This document shows positions 1 to 8,196 of a stretch of 64,000 nucleotides of DNA, piece after piece; positions within the stretch are counted from its first letter, which is position 1, and each line of letters begins with the position of its first letter. A model generated the notes under the pieces. The model made no database searches. It had not been told where the DNA came from and saw only the letters and a list, made by a program, of their open reading frames with translations. Source of the DNA: Pseudomonas pergaminensis (lineage in GTDB: Bacteria > Pseudomonadota > Gammaproteobacteria > Pseudomonadales > Pseudomonadaceae). The stretch is taken from the NCBI RefSeq assembly GCF_024112395.2, contig NZ_CP078013.2:3410001-3474000 (forward strand). Direction: 5' to 3'. The translations under genes were made by a program, and so were the position numbers.

Positions 1-60
1 GGCTGTGCCGCCGCCGATCACTACGATGTCGTATTCCAGCTCCAGGGTTGTGCGGCTCAC
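1..60 (-). CDS. FAD-dependent oxidoreductase, N-terminal fragment
   Basis: Only the first 20 codons are in the window; the gene continues past position 1. It opens with GTG, and the peptide contains DIVVIGGGTA, the start of a Rossmann dinucleotide-binding loop typical of FAD-binding oxidoreductases of the fumarate reductase/succinate dehydrogenase flavoprotein type. The start codon overlaps the stop of the upstream GntR regulator in a GTGA arrangement, so the two are probably translationally coupled and the regulator probably controls this gene. The substrate cannot be told from 20 residues. Confidence 0.75.
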   Translation of the reverse strand, partial: MSRTTLELEYDIVVIGGGTA

Positions 61-812
61 GGGCGGCTTCCTCGTTCACGGTCGATGCGCAGGCGATACT
101 GGAAGGCGTCGCCACGGTAATACAGGTGTTCAAAGTCCACCGGCTGGCCGTCGGCGGTATGGGTCAAGCGCTCGATATGCATGATCGGCGAGCCCGGTTC
201 CACGTTCAGCGCCTGGGTCAGGTCGCTGTCGGCCAGCACGGCGTCGATGGCCACATCCGCATGCCCCAAGTGCAGGCCGCAGTCGTTTTCCAGGATCAGG
301 AAGATGTCGCGGGTGACCAGGTCAGCCTTTTCCAGGCGCTCGCCGAGGGGTTGCGGCAGGTAGGTGATTTCCAGCGACACCGGCTCTCGGTTGATCAGGC
401 GCACCCGCTTGATCTGCGCAACCACGGTGCCCTCCTCCACGCCCAGGCGCTCGGCCACCTGCTTGTCGGCCGGCACGAAACGAAAACTGCGCAAGCGGTT
501 GATCACTTCATAACCGCGCTCGGTCATCGACTCGGCCAACCCCTGCAAGGTGCTGACGTTCTGGTAGGCCTTGGGCTTGGACACAAACGTGCCTTTGCCA
601 TGAATCTTGTAGATCAAGCCCTCTTTCTGCAGGTCGCCCAATGCCTGCCGCACGGTGATGCGGCTGACTTTGAAGCGCACGCCCAACTCGCTTTCTGAGG
701 GCATTTGAGTGTTGGGCGCGTATTCGCCGTCGAGAATGCGACTGCGCAACAGGTCGCGCAGTTGGGCATGCAGGGGAATGCTGGACAGTGGAGAGAGGCT
801 GGAATCGTTCAT
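57..812 (-). CDS. GntR family regulator, HutC/UTRA subfamily
   Basis: This is a DNA-binding transcriptional regulator of about 251 residues. An N-terminal winged helix carries the GntR signature (SELGVRFKVSRITVRQALGD, about residues 40-60). A C-terminal UTRA ligand-binding domain follows, with the usual R.R..N.EPV.LE.TYLP pattern. The ATG at 812 is chosen; a GTG at 821 would add three residues, and neither has a clear ribosome binding site. A perfect 18-bp palindrome just upstream (824-841) is the likely operator, implying autoregulation. The stop overlaps the GTG of the downstream flavoprotein gene, its probable target. The inducer is unknown. Confidence 0.9.
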   Translation of the reverse strand: MNDSSLSPLSSIPLHAQLRDLLRSRILDGEYAPNTQMPSESELGVRFKVSRITVRQALGDLQKEGLIYKIHGKGTFVSKPKAYQNVSTLQGLAESMTERGYEVINRLRSFRFVPADKQVAERLGVEEGTVVAQIKRVRLINREPVSLEITYLPQPLGERLEKADLVTRDIFLILENDCGLHLGHADVAIDAVLADSDLTQALNVEPGSPIMHIERLTHTADGQPVDFEHLYYRGDAFQYRLRIDRERGSRP

Positions 813-823
813 CAAGGTCACTT

Positions 824-841
824 GTCATAACGAGTTATGAC
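824..841. promoter_or_regulatory. Palindromic operator of the GntR regulator
   Basis: GTCATAACGAGTTATGAC is a perfect inverted repeat (8-bp arms, 2-bp centre) about 12 bp upstream of the regulator start. Operators of HutC-type GntR proteins are typically palindromes with GT...AC ends. Its position, where it would block the regulator's own promoter, suggests autorepression. The assignment is an inference from position and symmetry. Confidence 0.6.
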
Positions 842-996
842 GTGATCTTAAGAAGTCTAATGGCGGCGGTGGAAATACCGTTTATGCATAAGCTTAAAGC
901 CAACCACTCGTCGGGCTTCAGCGGCATCCGTTACAACTATCGCCCGGCATGTAACTACTAACCCCATAGCCCCTTTGCACTGCTATGGAGATTGAT

Positions 997-1854
997 ATGA
1001 CTGACTATCCTCGCCCGCCCTTCGCCCCTCAAGCCCAAGCTGTTCCAGGTGCGCAGAAAAAAATGGACCCGTACCCCGACTGCGGCGAGAAAAGCTACAA
1101 GGGCTCCGGCCGACTCGCCAACAAGATCGCGCTGATCACCGGTGCCGACAGCGGCATCGGGCGCGCGGTGGCTATCGCCTTTGCCCGTGAAGGCGCCGAC
1201 GTGGCCATCGCTTATCTGGACGAGCATGAAGACGCCCAGGAAACCGCACGCTGGGTCGAAGAGGCCGGTCGCCAATGCCTGTTGCTGCCCGGTGACATTG
1301 CGCAGAAAAGCGTGTGCCAGTCGTTGGTGGATAAAACCGTCGAGCAGTTCGGTCGCATCGACGTGCTGGTGAACAACGCCGCGTTCCAGATGACCCACGA
1401 GTCCCTTGAGGACATCGAGGACGAGGAATGGGTGAAGACCTTCGATATCAACATCACGGCGATGTTTCGTATCTGCAAAGCGGCCTTGCCACATATGAAG
1501 GCCGGCAGTTCGATCATCAACACCAGCTCGGTCAACTCCGACATGCCCAAGCCGACGCTGCTGGCCTATGCCGCCACCAAGGGTGCGATCGCCAACTTCA
1601 CCGGTGGCTTGGCGCAGTTGCTCGGTAGCAAAGGGATTCGGGTCAACAGTGTGGCACCGGGGCCGATCTGGACGCCGCTGATTGTGGCAACCATGCCGGA
1701 TGAGGATGTGCAGAGCTTCGGCAGCGAAACCCCGCTGGGGCGTCCGGGCCAACCGGTGGAAGTGGCGCCGATCTATGTGCTGTTGGCCTCGGATGAAGCC
1801 AGCTACATCTCGGGTTCGCGATATGCGGTGACTGGCGGCAAGCCGATCCTCTAA
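997..1854 (+). CDS. SDR family oxidoreductase (YghA-like)
   Basis: This is a classical short-chain dehydrogenase/reductase of 285 residues with a hydrophilic N-terminal extension of about 40 residues, as in the E. coli YghA and Bacillus YhdF/GSP39 group of NADP-dependent aldehyde reductases. The cofactor loop TGADSGIG lies at about 48-55, VLVNNAA follows, and the catalytic residues are a Ser in INTSSVNS, Tyr191 and Lys195 (YAATK). An ATG exists 12 bases upstream, but the GGAG at 987-990 sits six bases before the ATG at 997, which decides the start. It stands alone. The substrate is unknown; a stress-related aldehyde reductase is plausible. Confidence 0.9.
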   Translation: MTDYPRPPFAPQAQAVPGAQKKMDPYPDCGEKSYKGSGRLANKIALITGADSGIGRAVAIAFAREGADVAIAYLDEHEDAQETARWVEEAGRQCLLLPGDIAQKSVCQSLVDKTVEQFGRIDVLVNNAAFQMTHESLEDIEDEEWVKTFDINITAMFRICKAALPHMKAGSSIINTSSVNSDMPKPTLLAYAATKGAIANFTGGLAQLLGSKGIRVNSVAPGPIWTPLIVATMPDEDVQSFGSETPLGRPGQPVEVAPIYVLLASDEASYISGSRYAVTGGKPIL

Positions 1855-1924
1855 TCCTTGCCCCCCCCTGTGGGAGCAGACTTGCCTGTAAAGGCGGCTG
1901 CCCAACTGCAAGTGCGCGATCCAA

Positions 1925-2015
1925 ATGTGGGAGCTGGCTTGCCGGCGATTGCATCACCTCGGTACAACTGAGCTACCGAGGTCGCTGCATCGCGGGCAAG
2001 CCCGGCTCTCACAGG
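1925..2015. repeat. REPIN-like pair of REP elements
   Basis: Two REP-type sequences (TGTGGGAGCTGGCTTGC and the inverted GGGCAAGCCCGGCTCTCACA) flank an inner perfect inverted repeat, ACCTCGGTA/TACCGAGGT. A third, more degenerate REP copy lies just before, at about 1869-1888. The stretch separates the convergent SDR and recombinase genes and could act as a transcription or mRNA-end barrier. REPINs are moved by RAYT transposases; none is encoded in this window. Confidence 0.75.
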
Positions 2016-2032
2016 GATTGTGTTGGCCAATC

Positions 2033-2947
2033 CTACAGATCGAACCGATCCACCGCCCGGCGCCGCTCATTGTCGTCGCGCACGTCATAGCTGGCGGTGG
2101 TCTGGATATTGGTGTGATGTGCCAGTTTTTGCGCGATCGACAGGTCATGCTCCTCGATCACCCGCGTGATAAACGAACGGCGAAAGTCATGGGGCATGAT
2201 CTTCACGCCCACCTGCTCACCGCGCTGGCGGGCGATGTAGTAGATCGCATGCTTGGTGATGCGCTCGCGGGTGATGTGGCTGCCGCGGCGGATGCGGTTG
2301 AACAGGAAGCTGTCATCCACCTCGCCTTCCTTGAGTTGCGCGCGCCGAAACGCCAGCCACGCCTGCAGCTTGGCGAACGCCCAGTCCGGCGCGTATTTGA
2401 TCAGCTCCTTGTTGCCCTTGCCGATCACCCGCAAGCTGCGCTCTTCGAAATTGATCTGCGCCAGGTCGAGGTTGACCGACTCCGACTTGCGCATGCCCGA
2501 GCCGTAGAGAATGCCGATCACCGCCGCGTCCCGCAGGCCCTGGGGCCGTGGGTCAGCGGCGCAGACTTCCATCATTTCGCGGATCAAGCTGCGTCGCAGG
2601 TTGCGGCCCTGGCCCAAGCGGGTGCCCGGCGCAGCCTTGACGGTGCGCATGCGCAACAGGTGTTCCTGGCTGATCAGGTTCAGGCGCCAGGCTTCGTTCA
2701 TCACCCCACGCACCGCATTCACGTACAGCGAAGAGGTGTTCGGCGCATAGCCGTCCTCGCGCAAGGCGGCGACCAGGGCGATCACGTGTTCGGGTTGCAG
2801 CAGGTGCCAGTCGATGTCTTCGAGGTTGATATCTTCAAAGCCCAGGCGGTCGGCCGCATCTTGCAGCACGTAGCGCATGGTCAGCTGGCTGGAGGGCGCC
2901 AGGCGGGTGAGGTACAGGGTCAGCGGGTTGCGGATAGACTCAGTCAA
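2033..2947 (-). CDS. Tyrosine recombinase / site-specific integrase
   Basis: A 304-residue phage-integrase family protein with a SAM-like N-terminal domain (about 1-105) and a C-terminal catalytic domain. The catalytic set is visible: Arg153 (GSGMRKSE), Lys180 (GKGNK), His253 and Arg256 (HDFRRS), His278 (HHTNIQ) and the nucleophile Tyr287 (TTASYD). The second Arg box reads HDFRRS rather than the common HxLRHS. The start appears to be TTG. It stands alone between a REPIN and a secreted-protein gene, without excisionase, tRNA or att repeats, so there is no sign here of an integrated element. It is shorter and more divergent than expected for XerC or XerD. Its biological substrate is unknown. 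Confidence 0.85.
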   Translation of the reverse strand: MTESIRNPLTLYLTRLAPSSQLTMRYVLQDAADRLGFEDINLEDIDWHLLQPEHVIALVAALREDGYAPNTSSLYVNAVRGVMNEAWRLNLISQEHLLRMRTVKAAPGTRLGQGRNLRRSLIREMMEVCAADPRPQGLRDAAVIGILYGSGMRKSESVNLDLAQINFEERSLRVIGKGNKELIKYAPDWAFAKLQAWLAFRRAQLKEGEVDDSFLFNRIRRGSHITRERITKHAIYYIARQRGEQVGVKIMPHDFRRSFITRVIEEHDLSIAQKLAHHTNIQTTASYDVRDDNERRRAVDRFDL

Positions 2948-3055
2948 GGTAGATCAGCCTTTGGATTAAATAACTCGAACAAGCCTTTGTTTAATCGAGC
3001 TATTTAGTGAATTGGCGAAGGCCGAGTCTACCCCAGGACCGGCCCTCGCACAAAA

Positions 3056-3880
3056 TCATGGGGCCGTGTCGTCTTCATCGGTGGGCTCTTGTGGCTGGAC
3101 CTGGGTCTGGCTCCACTCGCTGTCCTGCTTCTGCATCAGCGCGAACCAGTGCTGGCGCATGAACGTCAGGTACGCGTCCGGCGCCTTCGCAAAGTCCTTC
3201 TCGTCCCCATAACAGCCTGGCAGCGGCAACTCGGTACCCTGTTCCTTGTACTGGCTGACCAGCGCCTGTTGGCCGGCCACGCTGCAATCCTTGGGCAGCG
3301 GCATGCCGCGCAAGGCGCCGGCCTCTTCGTCCCACCAGGCCGCGCCGAACCGGTCGACCCCGCGCAGGCGGTACTTCTGCGATTTGCCGACATGCATGAT
3401 CAGCTTGAATTCATTAGGGCTGACATCGCTGGTGCAGGTCCGCGAATAGCCCACGGTAGCCTGGGTGATGCCATCGCCGGCGAGGTCAGTGACCTTGGTC
3501 GCAGCCCTGTCAAAACGCAGCGCGGCGTCGAATTCGCAATGCTGCACGTCGTCGTAGAGCATCCACACGCGTTTGGGGCGGTTGCCGTCGATCAGGTATT
3601 GCGCCGCATACACGAATGCCGATTGGGTGCCGTCGTCGTCGCGTTCGCTGACTTGCTCGGCGAGCACCAGCAGGTTCTTGCCTTGCTTGTCGTCCCAGGT
3701 GTAGGCCGCGATCTGCTTGCCGCGCACTTCCACACCGTCCGGCACTTGGTCGATGCTGGTCAGCGCCACGCCGTCATCGGCCTGGGCCGTGGTGACACAC
3801 GCCACGCTCATCAACAACCCCATCAACGATCCCATCAAAGCAGGCCGCAACTGGCCGCGTAAAAGCTGCACGCTATTCAT
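3056..3880 (-). CDS. Secreted protein, M949_RS01915-like family
   Basis: A 274-residue protein with a signal peptide (hydrophobic 14-32, cleavage after AQA at about 35). The middle shows a pattern of the type AQYLIDGNRPKRVW..DDVQHCEFD followed by VTDLAGDGITQATVGY and SDVSPNEFKLIMHVGKSQKY. From memory this resembles the poorly characterised M949_RS01915 family (surface polysaccharide biosynthesis by name only). The VTDLAGDGI segment looks like a VCBS/FG-GAP-type calcium loop. The C-terminus is acidic. It lies next to, but divergent from, the aminoarabinose operon. Function is not known; a periplasmic location is the supported part. Confidence 0.65.
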   Translation of the reverse strand: MNSVQLLRGQLRPALMGSLMGLLMSVACVTTAQADDGVALTSIDQVPDGVEVRGKQIAAYTWDDKQGKNLLVLAEQVSERDDDGTQSAFVYAAQYLIDGNRPKRVWMLYDDVQHCEFDAALRFDRAATKVTDLAGDGITQATVGYSRTCTSDVSPNEFKLIMHVGKSQKYRLRGVDRFGAAWWDEEAGALRGMPLPKDCSVAGQQALVSQYKEQGTELPLPGCYGDEKDFAKAPDAYLTFMRQHWFALMQKQDSEWSQTQVQPQEPTDEDDTAP

Positions 3881-4292
3881 CCGATCACCCTGGCAAGAGA
3901 CGGCTTACTTTACCGGCACTTGGGGCGCATTGCAGAGAAGATTCTTCACTAAAATTCGATGGCTCGGCGCGTACGCCCAAGTTGAACCAAATGCCCGGCA
4001 GACCGTTCCTATTTCGCTGGCCAACTAAAGTTCGCAGCCCGTTAGTTGCCTAGCTGAACCCTAGCTGTCTACCTGTCAAATAAACGAGTTTTTCATCTGC
4101 CTTTCATATCGGTTCCACATTTTTGCGCTTAATCTTGAACACAGCACTTCATAGCAAACCGCGCTATATCGTCTAACCTCTTGATTACGCTTCATCTTTG
4201 TCGCCGTTCTTTAACCTGCGGCCTGGACTTTTGCCCAATGATTGCTGCTGTTGCCACGCTCCAAGTTGCTCTAACCCCGAGGTCATGAATCT
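3881..4292. other. Intergenic region upstream of the arn operon
   Basis: This 412-bp region lies between two divergent genes and is markedly more AT-rich than the flanking genes. I see no credible coding frame and no remnant of arnB. It must hold the promoters for both sides. Notable elements are the direct repeat at 4091-4107 and a CTTAAT/CTTGAA stretch at about 4129-4140, both resembling half-sites bound by OmpR-family regulators. Confidence 0.6.
4091..4107 (+). promoter_or_regulatory. Direct hexamer repeat, putative response-regulator box
   Basis: TTTCATCTGCCTTTCAT is two identical hexamers separated by five bases, an 11-bp period. This is the layout of binding sites for OmpR/PhoB-family regulators such as PmrA and PhoP, which control arn operons in gammaproteobacteria. 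The hexamer itself is not the textbook PmrA sequence (CTTAAT-type), so the regulator is uncertain. Confidence 0.4.
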
Positions 4293-5318
4293 TTGAAACC
4301 CTACCCTATTCATTGTGTGTCGATCGTCATCCCGGTCTACAACGAACAAGAGAGCCTGCCTGAATTGCTGCGTCGTACGACGGCAGCCTGCAAGCAACTG
4401 GCCTACGAATACGAAATCATCCTGGTGGATGACGGTAGCCGCGACAATTCGGCCCAATTGCTGGAAGACGCCGCCGCTGAAGAAGGCAGCAACGTGGTGG
4501 CGGTGATCCTCAACCGCAACTATGGCCAGCATGCGGCGATCATGGCCGGTTTCGAACAGTGCCGTGGCGAAGTGGTGATCACCCTTGATGCCGACCTGCA
4601 GAACCCGCCGGAAGAAATCCCGCGCCTGGTCGAGCAAGCTGCCCTGGGCTACGACGTGGTTGCCACCGTGCGCAACAATCGCCAGGACTCGGCCTTTCGC
4701 CGCTGGCCTTCGCGCCTGATCAACCTCGCCGTGCAACGCTCCACCGGCGTGGCCATGACCGACTACGGCTGCATGCTGCGCGCCTACCGCCGCACCATCG
4801 TCGACGCGATGCTCGCCTGCCGCGAACGCAGCACCTTTATCCCGATCCTGGCCAATGGCTTCGCCCGTCACACCACCGAGATCCTGGTGCACCACGCCGA
4901 GCGTGAACACGGCGAATCCAAATACAGCGCCATGCGCCTGATCAGCCTGATGTTCGACCTGCTGACCTGCATGACCACCACCCCGCTGCGCCTGCTGTCC
5001 ATCGTCGGTTTCAGCCTGGCGGCGCTGGGCATGCTGTTCGCCCTGGCGTTGATCGTCATGCGCCTGGCCTTTGGTGCCGACTGGGCGGGCGATGGCTTGT
5101 TCGTGCTGTTCGCGGTGCTGTTCGTGTTCACCGGTGGCCAGTTCATCGGCATGGGGCTGCTGGGGGAATACCTTGGCCGCATGTACAGCGACGTGCGTGC
5201 CCGCCCGCGCTTCTTTATCGAAAAAGTGCTGCGCAACCAACCGGCAGCACCGGCTCCCGTGGTCGTTGTCGACGGCCTGGTGTCCTCCCATACCTCTACT
5301 TCTGCTGATCAGGTCTAA
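4293..5318 (+). CDS. arnC: ArnC, undecaprenyl-phosphate L-Ara4FN transferase
   Basis: A GT2-family glycosyltransferase of 341 residues that moves 4-formamido-arabinose from UDP to undecaprenyl phosphate at the inner face of the cytoplasmic membrane. The GT-A fold shows [17 protein letters not shown] (about 45-49) and the metal-binding DAD (99-101, [12 protein letters not shown]). Two C-terminal membrane helices lie at about 230-310. The start is TTG at 4293, supported by GAGGT nine bases upstream; an out-of-frame ATG at 4285 is too close to that site. It is the first gene of the arn operon here and lies 2 bp from arnA. The arnB gene normally preceding it is absent. Confidence 0.95.
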   Translation: MKPYPIHCVSIVIPVYNEQESLPELLRRTTAACKQLAYEYEIILVDDGSRDNSAQLLEDAAAEEGSNVVAVILNRNYGQHAAIMAGFEQCRGEVVITLDADLQNPPEEIPRLVEQAALGYDVVATVRNNRQDSAFRRWPSRLINLAVQRSTGVAMTDYGCMLRAYRRTIVDAMLACRERSTFIPILANGFARHTTEILVHHAEREHGESKYSAMRLISLMFDLLTCMTTTPLRLLSIVGFSLAALGMLFALALIVMRLAFGADWAGDGLFVLFAVLFVFTGGQFIGMGLLGEYLGRMYSDVRARPRFFIEKVLRNQPAAPAPVVVVDGLVSSHTSTSADQV

Positions 5319-5320
5319 AC

Positions 5321-7312
5321 ATGAGTTCAAAAGCTGTTGTATTCGCGTATCACGATATTGGTTGTGCAGGCATCGAAGCGCTGCTCAATACCGGTTACGA
5401 AATTGCTGCTGTATTCACCCATGCCGATGACCCGAAGGAAAACAACTTCTACGGTTCCGTGGCCCAACTGTGCGCGCGCAACGGTATTGCGGTACACGCC
5501 CCGGAAGACGCCAACCACCCGCTGTGGATCGAGCGCATCGCCAAGCTGAGCCCGGACTACATTTTCTCGTTCTACTACCGCAACCTGCTGAGCGAGCCAC
5601 TGCTGGCCACCGCGCGCAAAGGCGCGTTCAACCTGCATGGCTCGTTGCTGCCTAAATACCGTGGTCGCGCACCGGCCAACTGGGTACTGGTCAACGGCGA
5701 AACCGAAACCGGCGTGACCCTGCACCGCATGGTCAAGCGCGCGGATGCCGGCGCGATCCTGGCCCAACAGAAAGTCATCATCGAACGCAGCGACACCGGC
5801 CTGACCCTGCACGCCAAACTGCGCGACGCCGCCAGCAACCTGCTGCGCGATGCCCTGCCGCAATTGGCCCAAGGCAAACTGGCGGAAACTGCCCAAGACG
5901 AAAGCCAGGCCACCTACTTCGGGCGCCGCACCGCTGCCGACGGCAAGCTGGAGTGGAAGAAACCCGCTGAAGAACTGTTCAACCTGGTGCGCGCCGTGAC
6001 CCAACCCTACCCGGGTGCCTTCTGCGCCGTGGGCGAGCACAAGCTGATCGTGTGGCAAGCCGAAGTGGTCAAGGGCAACGAAGGCCTGGCGCCGGGCCGT
6101 GTGATCAGCGTCAACCCGCTGCGCATCGCCTGCGGTGAAGACTCCCTGGTGATCAAGTCTGGCCAGCGCAACGACAACGGCCTGTACCTGGCCGGCCCGT
6201 CCCTGGCCAACGAGCTGGGCCTGGTCGACGGTTCCGTGCTGCGCGGCGCCGAGTCCGGGCGCAAGCCACGCCGTACCCGCGTGCTGATCCTCGGCGTGAA
6301 CGGCTTTATCGGTAACCACCTGTCCGAACGCCTGCTGCGTGACGACCGCTACGAAGTCTACGGCCTGGACATCGGCTCCGACGCCATCGAGCGCCTGCGC
6401 AGCCACCCCAACTTCCATTACGTGGAAGGCGACATCAGCATCCACACCGAGTGGATCGAATACCACATCAAGAAGTGCGACGTGGTCCTGCCGCTGGTGG
6501 CCATTGCCACGCCGATCGAATACACCCGTAACCCGCTGCGCGTGTTCGAGCTGGACTTCGAGGAAAACCTCAAGCTGGTGCGCTACTGCGTCAAGTACAA
6601 CAAGCGCGTGATCTTCCCGTCGACCTCCGAGGTCTATGGCATGTGCCAGGACCAGTACTTCGACGAAGACACCTCCAACCTGGTCGTCGGCCCGGTCAAC
6701 AAGCAGCGTTGGATCTACTCCGTCTCCAAGCAACTGCTGGACCGCGTGATCTGGGCCTACGGCGCCAAGGGCCTGAACTTCACCCTGTTCCGTCCGTTCA
6801 ACTGGATGGGCCCGCGCCTGGACCGCCTGGACTCGGCACGTATCGGCAGTTCCCGCGCCATCACCCAGCTGATCCTGAACCTGGTGGAAGGCACGCCGAT
6901 CCGCCTGTTCGACGGCGGCGAGCAGAAGCGTTGCTTCACTGACATCGCCGACGGCATCGAAGCCCTGGCGCGCATCATTGATAACGACAATGACGCGTGC
7001 AACGGCCAGATCATCAACATCGGCAACCCGGAAAACGAAGCCAGCATCCGCCAGTTGGGCGAAGAGCTGCTGCGTCAGTTCGAAGCGCATCCGCTGCGCG
7101 GCAACTTCCCGCCATTCGCCGGTTTCCGCGACGTGGAAAGCAAGGCGTTCTACGGCACCGGTTACCAGGACGTGGCGCACCGCAAGCCAAGCATTGAAAA
7201 CGCCAAGCGCCTGCTGAACTGGGAGCCGACCGTGGAAATGAGCGAAACCATCGGCAATACGCTCGACTTCTTCCTGCGCGAAGCCATGCTTGAAATAGCG
7301 GATAAGAAGTAA
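5321..7312 (+). CDS. arnA: ArnA, bifunctional UDP-glucuronate decarboxylase / UDP-Ara4N formyltransferase
   Basis: A 663-residue two-domain cytoplasmic enzyme, the usual ArnA length. Residues 1-305 form the formyltransferase, with Asn104, His106 ([15 protein letters not shown]) and Asp142 (RADAG) as the 10-formyl-THF-dependent catalytic set. Residues 318-663 form the NAD-dependent decarboxylase, with GVNGFIG (325-331), the FPSTSEVYG loop (Ser436, Glu437) and Tyr466/Lys470 (YSVSK). The first activity makes UDP-Ara4FN; the second makes the UDP-4-keto-pentose that ArnB would aminate. Its stop TAA shares an A with the arnD start (TAATG). Confidence 0.97.
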   Translation: MSSKAVVFAYHDIGCAGIEALLNTGYEIAAVFTHADDPKENNFYGSVAQLCARNGIAVHAPEDANHPLWIERIAKLSPDYIFSFYYRNLLSEPLLATARKGAFNLHGSLLPKYRGRAPANWVLVNGETETGVTLHRMVKRADAGAILAQQKVIIERSDTGLTLHAKLRDAASNLLRDALPQLAQGKLAETAQDESQATYFGRRTAADGKLEWKKPAEELFNLVRAVTQPYPGAFCAVGEHKLIVWQAEVVKGNEGLAPGRVISVNPLRIACGEDSLVIKSGQRNDNGLYLAGPSLANELGLVDGSVLRGAESGRKPRRTRVLILGVNGFIGNHLSERLLRDDRYEVYGLDIGSDAIERLRSHPNFHYVEGDISIHTEWIEYHIKKCDVVLPLVAIATPIEYTRNPLRVFELDFEENLKLVRYCVKYNKRVIFPSTSEVYGMCQDQYFDEDTSNLVVGPVNKQRWIYSVSKQLLDRVIWAYGAKGLNFTLFRPFNWMGPRLDRLDSARIGSSRAITQLILNLVEGTPIRLFDGGEQKRCFTDIADGIEALARIIDNDNDACNGQIINIGNPENEASIRQLGEELLRQFEAHPLRGNFPPFAGFRDVESKAFYGTGYQDVAHRKPSIENAKRLLNWEPTVEMSETIGNTLDFFLREAMLEIADKK

Positions 7313-8196
7313 TGCAGGCAGGTCTTCGCATCGACGTCGATACCTACCGCGGCACCCGTGAAGGTGTGCCACGGTTGCTCGATTCTCTGGATGAAGCAGG
7401 GGTGAAGGCGACGTTCTTCTTCAGCGTCGGGCCGGACAACATGGGGCGCCACTTGTGGCGCCTGATCCGCCCGCAGTTCCTGTGGAAGATGCTGCGTTCC
7501 AACGCTGTGGGCCTGTATGGCCTGGATATCCTGCTGGCGGGCACCGCCTGGCCGGGCAAGCCGATCGGCCGCGACCTGGGGCACTTGATGCGCCAGGCCA
7601 AGGCGGCCGGGCATGAAGTCGGCCTGCACGCCTGGGATCACCATGGCTGGCAAGCCAACACCGGGCGTTGGAGCGAAGCGCAGCTGGTCGAGCAGATTCG
7701 ACGCGGCGTGGAGACCCTGAGCGACATCCTTGGCGAACGTATCGACTGTTCAGCGGCCGCCGGTTGGCGCGCCGATGAACGCGTGGTGCACGCCAAGCAA
7801 GGCTTCAATTTTCGCTACAACAGCGATTGCCGGGGCACCAGCCTGTTTCGTCCAACCCTGGCCGATGGCAGCGCGGGCACCCCACAGATTCCGGTGGACC
7901 TGCCGACCTTCGACGAAGTCGTCGGGCCGGTGGTGGCTGCCAAAGACTTCAATGGTTTCATCCTCGACCGCTTTGGCGCGTCGAAACTCAACGTCTACAC
8001 GATCCACGCAGAAGTAGAAGGGATTCTGATGGCCAATGATTTTCGCCAGTTGCTTGCCCAGGCGGGGCAGCGCGGCATTGACTTCAAACCCATGGGCGAG
8101 TTGTTGCCCGCCGACCTGACCACCCTGCCCCAGCAACACCTGGTGCGCGGCGCCTTGCCTGGGCGTGAGGGTTGGCTCGGAGTGCAACAGGCATGA
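7312..8196 (+). CDS. arnD: ArnD, 4-deoxy-4-formamido-L-arabinose-phosphoundecaprenol deformylase
   Basis: A 294-residue polysaccharide-deacetylase (NodB-like) family enzyme that removes the formyl group from the undecaprenyl-linked sugar, making the transfer irreversible. The metal/catalytic Asp motif is RIDVDTYRG (Asp8, Asp10), and [14 protein letters not shown] supplies further histidine ligands at about 100-113. Length is normal for the family. The start overlaps the arnA stop by one base and its stop overlaps the arnT start (ATGA), so translation is coupled along the operon. Confidence 0.95.
   Translation: MQAGLRIDVDTYRGTREGVPRLLDSLDEAGVKATFFFSVGPDNMGRHLWRLIRPQFLWKMLRSNAVGLYGLDILLAGTAWPGKPIGRDLGHLMRQAKAAGHEVGLHAWDHHGWQANTGRWSEAQLVEQIRRGVETLSDILGERIDCSAAAGWRADERVVHAKQGFNFRYNSDCRGTSLFRPTLADGSAGTPQIPVDLPTFDEVVGPVVAAKDFNGFILDRFGASKLNVYTIHAEVEGILMANDFRQLLAQAGQRGIDFKPMGELLPADLTTLPQQHLVRGALPGREGWLGVQQA

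Noticed and set aside
2033-2947. Integrase as the end of a genomic island or prophage
   Set aside because: No att repeats, tRNA, phage or conjugation genes flank it, and the arn and SDR neighbours look like core genes.
5327-7372. A 681-codon frame antisense to arnA
   Set aside because: arnA motifs are complete on the plus strand; the antisense product is low-complexity and has no start context.
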